Positions 34,719-46,760 of a stretch of DNA of 64,000 nucleotides are shown here, piece after piece. A program made the translations under genes and the position numbers. The DNA is from Ahaetulla prasina (lineage: Eukaryota; Chordata; Lepidosauria; Squamata; Colubridae): positions 61,641,064 to 61,705,063 of the forward strand of contig NC_080542.1 of assembly GCF_028640845.1 (NCBI RefSeq). The letters are read 5' to 3'. Every line of letters begins with the position of its first letter. The stretch's first letter is position 1. Under the pieces are notes generated by a model. It was not told where the DNA came from, did not search any database, and saw only the letters and a program-made list of their open reading frames with translations.

Positions 34719-37490
34719 TTTTATTTTTATTTATTTATTTTGTCACACAGTATATATAAGTATAAGTATGAAATAACTATACAATATATAAGCTTATATA
34801 TGGGTATGAATATGTAATAACTATATTAATTGGATATAATAAAGGAAACAATAGGACAGGAACGGTAGGCACGGTTTGCTCTTTGCACGCCCCTTACAGA
34901 CCTCTTAGGAATGGGGTGAGGTCAATTGGTTGAAGCTTTGGGGATTTTGGGAAGAGACCACAGAGTCAGGTAGTGTACTCCAAGCATTAACAACTCTGTT
35001 ACTGAAGTCATATTTTCTGCAATCAAGATTGGAGTGGTTAACATTAAGCTTAAATCTATTGTGTGCTCGTGTATTGTTGCAATTGAAGCTGAAGTAGTCT
35101 TCGACAGGAAGGACATTGTAATAGGTGATTCTATGAGTTAAACTCAGGTCATGTCGAAGGTGGCGTAGTTCTAAATTTTCTAAACCCAGGATTTCAAGTC
35201 TGGTGGCATAAGGTATTTTGTTGTATTCAGAGGAGTGGAGAACTCTTCTTGTAAAATATTTCTGGACACGTTCAGTTGTATTGATGTCAGAAATGTGGTA
35301 TGGGTTCCAGACAGTCGAGCTGTATTCAAGAATTGGTCTAGCAAATGTTTTATATGCTCTGGTTAGTAGTGTAGTGTTTTTGGAGAAGAAGTTTCGCAAG
35401 ATTAGGTTTACAACTCTTAAGCCTTTTTTGCGATGTAGTTGCAGTGGGCTTTGGCCCTTAGATCATTTGATATGAAAACCCCAAGGTCTTTAACAGGGTG
35501 GGGGTCATCTGTAAGGTAATGTCCATCAAGCTTGTACTTAGTGTTTAGGTTCTTTTTTCCAATATGTAAGACTGAGCATTTGCTGGTTGAGATTTGGAGT
35601 TGCCAAGTTTTAGATCATTCAGATACAAAGTCAAGGTCTTTTTGAAGGGTAGCTGTATTGTTGGTGGTGTTAAATAGTTTGACATCGTTAGCAAAGAGAA
35701 CACAATTACTTGTAATTTGGTCACAGAGATCATTAATGTATAATATGAAGAGTATTGGTCCAAGAACACTGCCTTGGGGAATGCCACTTTTGACAGGAAC
35801 AGGATTTGATTTAGCATTGCCAATTTTGACCATTGTTGTCTGTTTGACAGGAAAGCTGTTATCCAATTGTGGATGGGTCCTGAGATGCTGTAGGATTTTA
35901 GTTTTAGGAGAAGTTTATCATGTACTACTGAGTCAAAAGCTTTACAGAAGTCTATGTAGATTGCATCTATTGCTTTGCCCTGATCAAGATTTGTAGTCCA
36001 TATGTTTTTGCAGTGAAGAAGTTGTAAATTACATGATAATTTTTTTCTGAAACCAAATTGTTTCTTAGAGAATAGGTTGTTTGTTTCTAGGTGGAGTGTA
36101 ATGGATTGGTTGATGATTGATTCCATTACTTTGCAGGTGACACAGCATAGAGAGATTGATTTGTAATTTTCAACTAGGCTGGGGTCGCCTTTTTTGAAGA
36201 TAGGGATGACCATGGCTAGTGGCCAAAGTTTGGGAAGGGAACTGGTCATGAAAGCTTTTTCAAAGGTTATGCTTAGGGGTTCTGCTATATTAGTGGAAAT
36301 ATTTTTTAAGAAGTATGCACATAGTCCATCAGGTCCAATAGATAGGGATGGTTTCAGTTTGTGAAGAGCTTTTTCAACATTATCTTTTGTGAAATCCATA
36401 TGTGTTAGGTTGTTGTACTCATTGTTGGTACAATTGGGGAATGTTGGGTATAAGCCATTACTGTTAAGAAAGACTGAGCCAAAGAATGTGTTAAAAAGGT
36501 TTGCTTTCATTGTTTCATCATTATATTCTTTGCCGTTAGATTCTCTTAGTAGTGGGATGGATCTCGAGTCTTTAAGTTTGTTGTTCACAAAATTATAAAA
36601 AGCACGATTGGAATTTGTGCGCAGAAGGTCTTCTTGCTTGGTATGGTAATTGGTGCATTCAGTTTTTTATTTGGTTGCATATATTTCTGTAGCGGTTTTT
36701 GAAATTTGCTACATAGCCCTTTTTGTTTTTTCTCCAGAGGGATTTTTTTGGGGGTGATTGAAGCTTTTTTATTCATATGGGTAATTTGTTTTTTCTGATT
36801 TTGGTGGTGGTTTGTGGTATGTAAAAATTTATGACTCTATTGACTTCAAGTAGGAAAAGTCTATAGTGGTCTTCTGCAGTGATACAGGTTGAGAACAGAT
36901 TTTGCCAGTCAAGAGATGAGAGGTCGTTGTTTATAAGGTCATAGTTGGCTTTTTTGAAATTGTAGTTTGGGATACCATTATTATGAAGATTTTTGTAAGG
37001 GTGTATATTGAGACAAAAGTCTATCATGCTGTGGTCACTGTTGGAAAAGGGTTCTTTTATTTGTAGTCCATAAATTGAGTTTGTGCTGTTGCAGAAGATG
37101 AGGTCAAGGCAGTTGTTGAGTCTTGTATTGTTAGTTACTAGTTGTTCAAGACCTAGATTTGTAACAGCATTGTACAGGGTAGTATGGATGGGTTCATTTG
37201 TACAATCGTTTGTTATCCAGTTAATAAGAGGTAGATTTAGGTCACCCAGGAAGATGAGGGGATAAGGGCAAGATGTGGCCCATGTTAGTAGTGTGGTTAA
37301 CATGTTCGCATGTGCGATGTCATAGTCAAGGGCTTTGTAGCATAGCAGGAAGCGAAGTGTGATGTTATGGGTCAGTTCACATACAATAGTTTCAGGAAGA
37401 GCGAGTTTATGTGCAACTTGAATATTTTTTAGATTCAGCGATTTTTTCTAATACATAGCTACTCCACCTCCTCTGCGGTTGTCACGATCT
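34719..37490 (-). mobile_element. CR1/jockey-superfamily LINE, well preserved
   Basis: A second LINE family, distinct from the CR1 next to it. The 3' end at the left has a TTTATTTA-type tail and TTTTGTCACACAGTATATAT. Minus frames in protein order: 36773-37303 (end of the endonuclease, FLGDLNLPLINW and a SDHSMIDF motif), 35545-36588 (RT: IGPDGLCAYFLK, VIPIFKKGDPS, YIDFCKAFDSVVHDKL), 35615-35866 (GIPQGSVLGPILF, then FANDVKLFN at the catalytic position) and 34905-35399 (LEYSSTVWNPYH, then FSNRVVNAWSTLPDSV). The active-site motif reads FAND rather than FADD, a likely inactivating change. At least two frameshifts are present. The endonuclease start is missing. Confidence 0.88.
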
Positions 37491-37899
37491 GATCGAAAAA
37501 CATGATACTGAGTAATTTATAATCTGAACAAAATAAAAATTTGTTACAATGATATCTGCTGTTCAGCATCTTATTACTGAATTTTCCTGAACAGATTTGT
37601 AAAAATCTATTTTTTTAAGGACGGAAAGACAACATTTCAATATAAATATTTCCAGACAGTTTTATAAGTGAACACAATTCAACGCACAGAAACAATATCA
37701 GAATCAAAGGAAGAGCAGATGAAACCAATATTCAAAACAATATAACAAAAAAGTAGAAAGAAAGAGTCTTGGGGAAATAGTTATTGTATATAAGGAACAA
37801 ATGAACCAGCAAATGTATGGAAAACTCTTAAAAATATCATTAGCTACAGCAAGCCTCCTTTCCATATTGGAGGGAATCGACAACAGGCAGATGATCTGA
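37491..37899. other. TNS3 intron between two LINEs
   Basis: About 400 bp of A-rich sequence. It may be a degraded 5' part of the Snake1-type LINE that follows, but I cannot show it. Confidence 0.35.
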
Positions 37900-39236
37900 A
37901 TGTGTTTTAGTGTAGGTTTGAGAGGAAACCACTGTCACCTGTCACCACTATCTCCATCTCATATACACCAACAACAGCCAAGCCTCCTACAACTTACCCC
38001 ATCCCTTTGGGTCTCTCACTTCTAGTGGTCACAGAAAATGATGGGCAAGGTCTGTTTTGCAGACAAAAGCCTGGAAAAGCACCAGGCCCAGACAAGGTAA
38101 CTATTCCTTGCTAGCCCACATCTTTAGTAAATCACTAGAGATGTATTATGTTTGTTCTTACTACAAATGCTCTATTATTACCCCAGTGCTGATGAAACCC
38201 TCCATCAAGGACTACAGACCAGTTGCTCTGATATCTGTAGTTATGAAAACTTTTGAAATGTTGGTTTTGGCTCACCTGAAAACCATTATGGATTTGTTGT
38301 TAGACCCCTTGCAATTTGCTACCAAGTATATAGATTGGCAGATGATGCTGTTAATATGACTTCACAACATCCTACAAAATCTTGAATCTCCAAGGACCAT
38401 GCAAGGGTTCATTCAATACCATCATTCCAGATATTCTTCTAACTAAACTAATTCAGCTAGCGGTGCCTGACCACACTTGTAAGTGGATCATAAGCTTTCT
38501 AACAGACAGGAAACAGCAGGTGAAGCTAGGCAAAATCACACCAGATACCTATACAATTAGCACAGGGTCTCCCCAGGACTGTGTGCTGTCTGTACTTTTT
38601 TTTTCTTTATACCAATGACTACATCTCAAAGGATCCCTCCATTAAATTACTTAAGTTTGCAGATGATACAACAGTGATTGGTTTCTTTTGAAACAATGAC
38701 GAATCTGCATACAGACGGGAAGTTGAACAACTAGCCTTGTGGTGTAGCCAGAACAATCTTGAACTGAACACACTCAAAACTGTAGAAATGATAGTAGATT
38801 TTAGGAGAAGCCCTCATATTCTACCACCTCTTGCAATACTAGGCAATACAGTATCAATAGTACTGGTTCTATAATATCGCAAGACTTAAAATGGACACTT
38901 AACATCAAAAATTTCATCAAAAAAGCACAACAAAGAACATTCTTCCTAAACCAACTCAGAAAGCTCAGACTGCCCAAGGACCTGCTGATACACTTCTACA
39001 AAGGAATTATTGAGTCATTTACACCTCTATAACGGACTGGTTTGGCACTGCAACCAAACAATACAGACACAGATTTCAACCAATAATTAGAACTGCATAA
39101 AAAACAATAGCAACCAGCCTGCCTTTCACTGAATACCTGTACAATGCACAAACAAGAAAGAGGGCTGTGAAAATATCTGCAGAGCCCTCATAACATAAAC
39201 TGTTTGAATGTCTTCCCTCAACATGATGCTATAGGG

Positions 39237-39680
39237 CCGTGATGACAAAACTATGGCACGTGTGCCATAGGTGGCATGTGGAGCTATATCTGTGGGCACG
39301 TGAGCGTTGCCCTAGCTTAGCTTAAGCATGCACCAGCCAGCTGATTTTCGGACCTTCTGGTCCCACCGGAGGTTGGGAAATAGGCTGCTTCTGGCCTCGG
39401 GAGGGCCTCTGGGGTTGTGTGGGAGGCTGTATTTGCCTTACACAGGCTCCAAGAAAACCTCTGGAGCCTGTGGAGGTTGAAAAACAGGTCTACCAGGCCC
39501 ACCAGTAATCCTTTTGCTGTTGCGTGCCAAAAGCGGAGGCAGCGCAGGGAAGTCATGTGCGCATGCACAGGGGGAAGGGGCGTGGGGACATTGAATTATG
39601 GGTGTGAGCATCCATATGCGCGATCCTACCATGCTTCCCCCACTTTTGGCATGTGACGGCAAAAAGGTTAGCCATCACTG
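39237..39680. mobile_element. hAT-like element inside the CR1-L3 LINE
   Basis: 444 bp, starting CCGTGATGACAAAACTATGG and ending AAAAGGTTAGCCATCACTG. The flanks are a perfect 8-bp repeat, CTATAGGG (39229-39236 and 39681-39688), and LINE sequence continues on both sides. The interior is GC-rich, with GGCACGTGTGCC and CTCCAAGAAAACCTCTGGAG motifs. Related to 13765, 55169 and 56226. Confidence 0.9.
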
Positions 39681-39970
39681 CTATAGGGCATTGCATGCCA
39701 AAACAACCTATTTCTTCATCTTCCTATGACTATAACTTTATTGCTTGTATCTTACAATTTATATTAATTTTATTTAGTATTCTAGTATAATTTGTTTTGA
39801 CTGCTTTAGTATACTATGACTATCACTAAGTGTTGTATCTTATGATTTCTGATGAAGTATCTTATGATGATTATGATCATGATTTATCACTTGTTGCTTG
39901 TTTGTACACTGAGAGCTTATGCATCAGAGACAAATTCCTTGTGTGTCCAATCACACCTGGCCTGGAAAGA

Positions 39971-40045
39971 ATTCTATTCTATTCTATTCTATTCTATTCT
40001 ATTCTATTCTATTCTATTCTATTCTATTCTATTCTATTCTATTCT
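39971..40045. repeat. (ATTCT)15 microsatellite
   Basis: Fifteen perfect ATTCT units, followed by decayed ACTCC units. It is the 3' terminal array of the CR1-L3 LINE. Confidence 0.97.
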
Positions 40046-40884
40046 ACTCCACTCTAATGATGTTGAAATGTAGGCTTTTATGGTGCTTGAAATATAATTT
40101 CAATGAATTCTGTTAAGAAGAAGAATTTTCCTTGAATTTTTTGAGAATGTGAGAATGTACTGGTTAAGTCTGTAAATCTTACAGACAGTTAGTCTGGAAA
40201 GAAATATTAGTACAAATGTTGATTTTTTTAATATAGAATTCATTCATGCAAAGAAACAAGTAAATTAGTGAAATGATGACGCATTTTATTGTTTGCCAAA
40301 TACTTTCTGCTTACTTCATGTCTCAGTGTGCTATGGAATCTCAGTATAATTTTAACAATTAGTTTAGTCTGATTCATGCTTACTTACAAGTAAGTTAGAT
40401 TTTTAGTATGATTTATTTTCATATTTGCTGCCATTGTGATTATGTTAACTGGGAAATAAGAAAGAGTTGTCATGACTGTGCTACAGAAATCTGAGCCACT
40501 CCTCAGTTGCAGTGTAGTGATTTTCTAGAACAGGGCAACTATAGAATAAGGGTAAATTGGTGATATGTTCTAAGGTATTTCAAAATGTTTGAGCAATGAA
40601 CCTATATCTGAGCCATCTAAAATAAAGTTCCCCAGCCTTTTCGGCTTTGCAAACCAGGAGGGGAGGAGATGATTCCATGCATGAAATGAGCAAGGGTGTG
40701 CACTCCATTTACACTCACTCATCAGTTCTGCATCCTGGTTCTGAAAGGCTCAAGGCCTGGTAGTGGGCTGCAGCCTGGGGTTGGGAAGCTTGATCTACAA
40801 GACTCTACCTCCAAGATGGATTAGTTTATGGCTAAGGACCACCCTTTTTTTCTTTTCTTAAATATTGGGAGACACAAAATCTGT
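40046..40884. other. TNS3 intron, no recognised feature
   Basis: AT-rich intron between the CR1-L3 and BovB LINEs. Nothing identified. Confidence 0.5.
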
Positions 40885-43800
40885 GTTGTTGTTGTTAGTT
40901 GCTAAGTTGTGTCCGATCCATTGCAACCCCATGGACAACGTTCCTCCAGGCTTTCCTGTCCTCTACCATCCCCCGGAGTCTATTTAATCTTATGCCGACT
41001 GCTTCAGTGACTCCATCCAGCCATCTCATTTTCTGTCATCTTCTTATTTTTTTGCCCTCAATCGTTCCTAGCATAAGGCACTTCTCCAGTGAGTCCTTCC
41101 TTCTAATTAGGTGGCCAAAGTATTTGAGTTTCATCTTCAGAATCTGGCCTTCTAAAGAGCAGTCAGGGTTGATCTCCTTTAGGACTGACCGGTTTGATCG
41201 ACTTGCAGTCCAAGGGACTTGCAGGAGTCTTCTCAGTTCAAAGGCCTCAATTCTTTCTTTTGGTCCAACTTTCACAGCCATACATTGCAACTGGGAAAAC
41301 CATAGCCTTGACTATATGCACTGTTGTTGGCAGGGTGATGTCTCTGCTTTTCAGTATGCTGTCTAGATTTGCCATAGTGTTCTTCCCCAGAAGCAAGTGT
41401 CTTTTAATTTCTTGGCTGTAGTCCCCATCTGCAGTAATCTTGGAGCCCAGGAAAATAAAATATGTCACTACCTCCATTTCTTCCCCATTGAGAGGGCCAG
41501 GAGCCATGGTCTTAGTTTTCTTAATGTTGAATTTCAAGCCAACTTTTGTATTCTCCTCCTTCACCCCCATCAAGAAGCTCTTTAGTTCACTTCCTGCCAT
41601 TAGAGTGGCATCATCTGCATATCTGAGATAGTTGATATTTCTCCCAGAAATCTTAATTCCAACTTGCGATTCATCTAGCCCTGATTTTCTCATGATGTGC
41701 TCTGCCTATAAGTTAAATAGGCAGGATGACAGTATACAGCCTTGCCAAACTCCTTTCCCAATTTTGAACCAATCAGCTATTCCGTGTCAAGTTCTCACTG
41801 TTGCTTCTTGACCCACATACAGGTTTCTCAAGAGACAAATAAGATGGTCTGGTATCCCATCTTTTTAAGAACTTGCCACAATTCGTTGTGATCCACACAA
41901 TCAAAGGCTTTAGCATAGTCAATGAAGCAGAAGTAGATGTTTTTTTGGAACTCCCTAGCTTTTTCCATGATCTAGCATATGTTGGTAATTTGATCTTGAG
42001 TTCCTCAACCTCTTTAAATCCTGGCTGTACTTCTGGTAGTTCTCTGTCCATATGCTGCTGGAGCCTAGCTTGTAGGATATTGAACATAACTTTGCTGGCA
42101 TGTGAAATGAGTGCAATGGTGCGGTAATTTGAACATTCTTTGGCATTGCCCTTTTTTGGAATTGGAATGTAAACTGACCTTTTCAATCCTGTGGCCACTG
42201 TTGAGTTTTGCAAATTTGCTGGCAAATTGAGTGTAGCACTTTTACTGCATCATCTTTTAAGATTTTGAGTAGCTCAGCTGGAATACTGTCTCCTCCACTA
42301 GCTTTGTTGTTGCTCAGATTTCCTAAAGCCCATTTGACTTCACATTCTAGGATGTCTGGCTCAAGGTCAGTGACCACCAGTTGTGGTTATCAGGGATGTT
42401 AAGTTCGTTCTTGTATAATTCTTCTGTGTAATTTTGCCACCTCTTCTTAATCTCTTCTGTTTCTGTTAGGTCCCTGCCATTTTGGTCCTTTATCATGCCC
42501 ATCTTTGCATGAAATATTCCCTTCATATCTCCAATTTTCTTGAAGAGATCTCTCGTCCTCCCTATTCTATTGTTTTCTTCTATTTCTTTGCGCTGTTCAT
42601 TTAAGAAGGCATTCTTATCTCTTCTAGTTATTTTCTGGAATTCTGCATTCAGTTGGGTGTATCTTTCTCTTTCTCCCTTGCCTTTTGCTTCCCTTCTTTC
42701 CTCAGCTATTTGTAAAGCTTCCTCAGACAGCCATTTTGCTTTCCTGCATTTATTTTTATTTGGGATAGATTTAGTTGCTACCTCTTATACAATGTTGTGA
42801 ACCTCTGTCCGTAGTTCTTCAGGCACTCTATCAGATTGAATTGGTTAAATCTATTTGTCATCTCTACTGTATATTCATCAAGGATATAACTTAATTCATA
42901 TTTCAGTCCCCTAGTGTGTTTCCCTACTTTCTTCAATTTAAGTCTACATTTTGCAATGAGAACTCATGATCTGAGCCACAATCAGCTCCTGGCTTTGTTT
43001 TTACTGACTGTATAGAGTTCTCCATCTTTGGCTGCAGAGCACATAGTCAAGCTGATTTCTGTGTTGACCGTCTGGTGATGTCCTTGTATAGAATCGTTTC
43101 TTGTGTTGTTGAAAAAGAGTGTTTGCTATGACCATTGTATTTTCTTAACAAAATTCTACCAGCCTGTGCCCTGCTTCACTTTGTACTCCAAGGCCAAACT
43201 TGCCTGTTATTCCGATAATCTTTTGGCTTCCTACTTTAGCATTCCAATCCCCCATGATGGTAAGGACATCATTTTTTGGTGTTAATTTTATAAGATGTTG
43301 TAGGGCTTCATAGAACCGGTCAACTTCATCCTCTTCAGCACCAGTGGTTGGAGCATAGATTTGGACCTCTGTGCTGCTGAATGGTTTGCCTTGGATTTGA
43401 ACCAAGATCATTCTGTCATTTGGGGATGCCAGTAGTGCTTTTCCTACTCTTTTATTGATTATGAGGGCTACTCCATTTCTTCTGAGGGATTCTTGCCTGC
43501 AGTAGTATATCTGATGGTCATCTGAATTAAAGTCACCCATTTCTGTCCATTTTAGTTCACTGATTCCTAAGATGTCGATGTTCAGTCTTGTCATCTCTTG
43601 TTTGACCATGTCCAGCTTGCCTTGATTCATGGTTCTTACATTCCAGGTTCCTATGGAGTATAGATCTTTACAGCATCAGACTTTCCTTTCACCACCAGAT
43701 ACATCCAAAGCTGAGTGTCCTTTTGGCTTCATTCTTTCTGGTGCTACTAGTACTAGCCCTCTGCTCTTCCCCAGCAGCATATTGGACACCTTCCGACCTG

Positions 43801-44036
43801 AGGGGCTCATCTTCCAGCATCATACCTTTTCGCCTTTTGGTATTGTCCATGGGGTTTTCATGGCAAAGATGCTGGAGTGGGTTGTCATTTCCTTCTCCAG
43901 CGCATGTTTTGTCAGACCTTTCTGCTATGACCTGTCCATCTTGGGTAGCCCTGCATGGCATAGCTCATAGCTTCATTGAGTCCCTTCGCCATGACAAGGC
44001 AGTGATCCATGAAGGGGAAGGCATCTGTATCCCAGA
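40885..44036 (-). mobile_element. BovB LINE (RTE clade), nearly full length
   Basis: About 3.15 kb, close to the usual BovB length. The 3' end at the left is the classic GTTAGTTGCTAAGTTGTGTC. Minus frames in order: about 43689-43961 (short 5' ORF region), 43145-43630 (endonuclease: MNQGKLDMVKQEM, DILGISELKWTEMG, MGDWNAKVGS), 42183-42377 (ILECEVKWALGNLSNNKASG), 41773-42225 (RT: IPIPKKGNAKECSNYRTIAL), 41247-41693 (LRYADDATLMAGSE with the YADD active site; YGCESWTKR) and 41036-41290 (KLKYFGHLIRRKDSLEKCLM). Frames are broken by several indels and stops, so it is inactive. Both ends look intact. BovB is known to move its tail-sharing Sauria SINEs, three of which are in this window. Confidence 0.95.
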
Positions 44037-44187
44037 CTAATATGCCAGTCTAAGTTGGTACAAAGTGTTTTCTGTCACAGAAGATGCTTGACACTGTAGT
44101 GATGATGATAATTTTAGAAGGGATGAGGTTTTCCAGTGGATTTTCCCTTTGATTTGATTCATTTAGCCGTGACACTAACAATTAGTA

Positions 44188-44578
44188 CAGGTAGTCCTTG
44201 GCTTACAACAATTCATTTGGTGACCATTCAAAGTTACAATGGCACTGAAAAAGTGACAATGCCGTTTTTCACGTTGAAGATCACTCCATCATCCCCATGA
44301 TTATGTGGTCAGAATTCAGATACTTGGCAACTGACTCATATTTATGATGGTTGCTGTGTGCTGGGGTCATGTGATTGCCTTATGTAAACTTCTGATGGGG
44401 AAAGTCAATGGGGAAGCCAGATTCACTTAAAAACCGTGTTACTAACGTAACAACTACAGTGATTTACTTAATAACTGTGGTAAAAAAGGTCATAAAATGG
44501 GCAAAACTCATTTAACAAATGTCTGACTTAGCAACAGAAATTTTGGTTGAATTGTGGTCATAAGTCAAGGACTACTTG
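44188..44578. mobile_element. Tc1/mariner-like MITE
   Basis: 391 bp with inverted ends CAGGTAGTCCTTGGCTTACA and ATAAGTCAAGGACTACTTG. The ends are flanked by TA on both sides (44186-44187, 44579-44580), the target preference of Tc1/mariner transposons. Internal motifs include GTGATTGCCTTATG and AACTACAGTGATTTACTTAA. A diverged copy is at 10560-10919. Non-coding. Confidence 0.8.
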
Positions 44579-45892
44579 TATTACCAAATTTTAGTAGAAT
44601 AGTCAAACTGTTTACTTTCCTAGTTGTGTGACCCAACTATTTTGTATCCTTTTGTTAACAGTTATTTTCCTCCTAGCAGAGCAATCTTTTGTGAAAATGT
44701 TGAGGAAGAACACTTTTTCCTGAACTCTAACTTATTATTTCTTATTTATTTATTTCTTATTTATTAGATTTATAAACCGCCCTTCTCCCGAAGGACTCAG
44801 GGCGGTGTACAGCCAGGACTTCTAACTCAAAGCCATTTTAAACAGAAATCTGTCAGCAAGTTGTAATATTTCCTTAAGATATGCATGCACCTACCATCTC
44901 TTGCACGTTGCTAAATACCAAAGTCGTTTTAGTACAGAATTAAGAAAGGGCATAAAGTTATAGTAATTTTCCATCAATAAAACTAGCAACTTGTTTTCTA
45001 CAGTTTTTTTCCCTGACAGGTAAGGTTTGATCTTATCTTCACAACTTTAGTTCTAGAGCTTCCTGCAGTGTATAGAATTTCCCATGGTGCCTTCTTGTCT
45101 GAGTAGTACCAAGACTTCTTTTCAGGAATTCTCCCAACTCAGCTTTACCAGCCCATAGGGATTTTACCAAAGTTAACAGCACAACTTCAATATCCAATTG
45201 CTCTCCAAGTCCATTGTCATTTTTTAAAAAAAAGCTATCAATTCCATTTTGAGGTTTCTGCTTGGCCTTCTTTAGAGGATTTCTATAGTGTATTTAAAAC
45301 TCCCCCTCTAATTCAGTGGACTTTAAATGTTAATATCAATTCACCTTTTCACCAACAGCTCACTCTTATAGAAAGCCCAATAGAATTTAAACTATCATCT
45401 ACTTTCTTCTTCTTCTCCAGTACAGAATTTCATGTCTTCATGGCTACTATACATGAAGAGCCAGTGAGATGCTATTGTGGGCAAGAAGCTACAGTCTTGG
45501 GTTGACATAAGACAACACATGTTGTACTCTGGCGTGTAATAAAATTTATATCCAGTTCCAGCCATGCCCTTTTAAGCATATGACAGGATTTTGCTTAGTC
45601 TGAAATATTATTGTCACAAAGAAAGAAATGCAATAAAATGCAATAAATAAAATAGTGCTTGAGTGGGTGAGGTACATCATGAAAAAACTTAAGCTCATAT
45701 ATCATAGAGTTATGGATATTACATTATATTAGGCTCTCATGTACTGTATGTGATTTTACCTGACTGCCTCCTATGACAAGAAAAGTCTGAATAATTAGCA
45801 AAAACGAAGAATTGTTCAAAAACATGGACAACATATTTATTAATTTGTGTTAGTCATATTAGGTAATAGACTTTCCATGTATTAAGGCTACA
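44579..45892. other. TNS3 intron with one short L2-type 3' end
   Basis: At about 44735-44818 is a TTATTTATT tail followed by the L2-type 3' end CCCTTCTCCCGAAGGACTCA, a fragment of under 100 bp on the minus strand. The remaining sequence has no recognised feature. Confidence 0.55.
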
Positions 45893-46256
45893 TAAAGGTA
45901 AAGTAAAGGTAAAAGTTCCCCTCGCACATACGTGCTAGTCATTCCCGACTCTAGGGGATGGTGCTCATCTCCGTTTCAAAGCCAAAGAGCCAGCACTGTC
46001 GGAAGACGTCTCCGTGGTCATGTGTCCGGCATGACTCAGCGCCAAAGGTGCATGGAACACTGTTACCTTCCCACCAAAGGTGGTCCCTATTTTTTCTATT
46101 TGCTTTTTTACGTGCTTTCGAAACTGCTAGGTTGGCAGAAGCTGGGACAAGTAATGGGAGCTCACCACGTTACACGGGAGCACTGGGATTCGAACCGCTG
46201 AGCTGCCGACCTTTCTATCGACAAGCTCAACGTCCTAGCCCCTTAGCCACCACGTT
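45893..46256 (-). mobile_element. Sauria-type SINE
   Basis: Near-identical in layout to the copy at 25854: the BovB-type tail is at the left (GTAAAGGTAAAAGTTCCCCT) and the tRNA-like box B is at the right (GGGATTCGAACCGCTGAG). Full length. No target duplication was worked out. Confidence 0.93.
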
Positions 46257-46307
46257 CCTATAAAGGCTACATACTGGAAATCAAATCACATGCATCTTGA
46301 TCTAATC

Positions 46308-46502
46308 CAGTGCTTCTCAAATAGTGGGGCGAGCCCCCCAGGGGGGGTGCGAGGCTCCGTAAAGGGGGGCGCATTTGACCTCGGCAAACACTGTCATAAC
46401 AAGCTAAGCCCCGTGTTTACAGTCACGTGGGGGGGCGCGAAAAATTTTTCTTCTTCCTAGGGGGCATGACAGAAAATAATTGAAAATAATTGAGAAGCAC
46501 TG
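46308..46502. mobile_element. hAT-type MITE, CAGTGCTTCTCAA family
   Basis: 195 bp, starting CAGTGCTTCTCAAATAGTGG and ending TTGAGAAGCACTG, with a perfect 8-bp duplication ATCTAATC (46300-46307, 46503-46510). The interior has G-runs and GGGGCGAGCCCCCCAGGGGG-like text. Confidence 0.92.
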
Positions 46503-46636
46503 ATCTAATCCAATCTTGTTAAGCAGAATTTTACTTAATTGCAAATGGATGAAACAAAGGGCAATGTGAACTGTAAACTTAGAAAACTAAGTATAAATTC
46601 AAATTAACTAAACTTAAAATGTACTACATTCATTCT

Positions 46637-46760
46637 TGTGGTGGGATTCAGCCGGTTCTGTCCGGATTGCGCAAATTGGTAGCAGCGACTGCGGGAGGCT
46701 CCGCCCATCCACCTGGACGTAATGCACAACTACTGCGCTTGCACAGAAGGCTGTGCACAT
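46637..46760 (+). mobile_element. Partial hAT-like element, CAGTGGTGGG family
   Basis: GTGGTGGGATTCAGCCGG and a TCCGGATTGCGCAAATTGG block match the left part of the family seen complete at 57400. The right part is missing. Confidence 0.6.

Larger units (their letters stand above)
37900..40045 (+). mobile_element. CR1-L3 (Snake1-type) LINE with AATAG tail
   Basis: The + strand encodes a decayed RT: KDYRPVALISVVMKTFEML (38057-38359), FNTIIPDILLTKLIQL and WIISFLTDRKQQVKLG (38382-38618), LLKFADDTTVIG near 38640-38690, then NLELNTLKTVEMIVDFRRSP near 38750-38815. The 3' end has the motif AATCACACCTGGCCTGG directly followed by the pentanucleotide array. This architecture is the one described for snake CR1-L3 elements that seed AATAG microsatellites. 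It is interrupted at 39237-39680 by a hAT element. Confidence 0.88.

Noticed and set aside
39971..40045. CRISPR-like array
   Set aside because: Plain 5-bp microsatellite without spacers, in a vertebrate genome.
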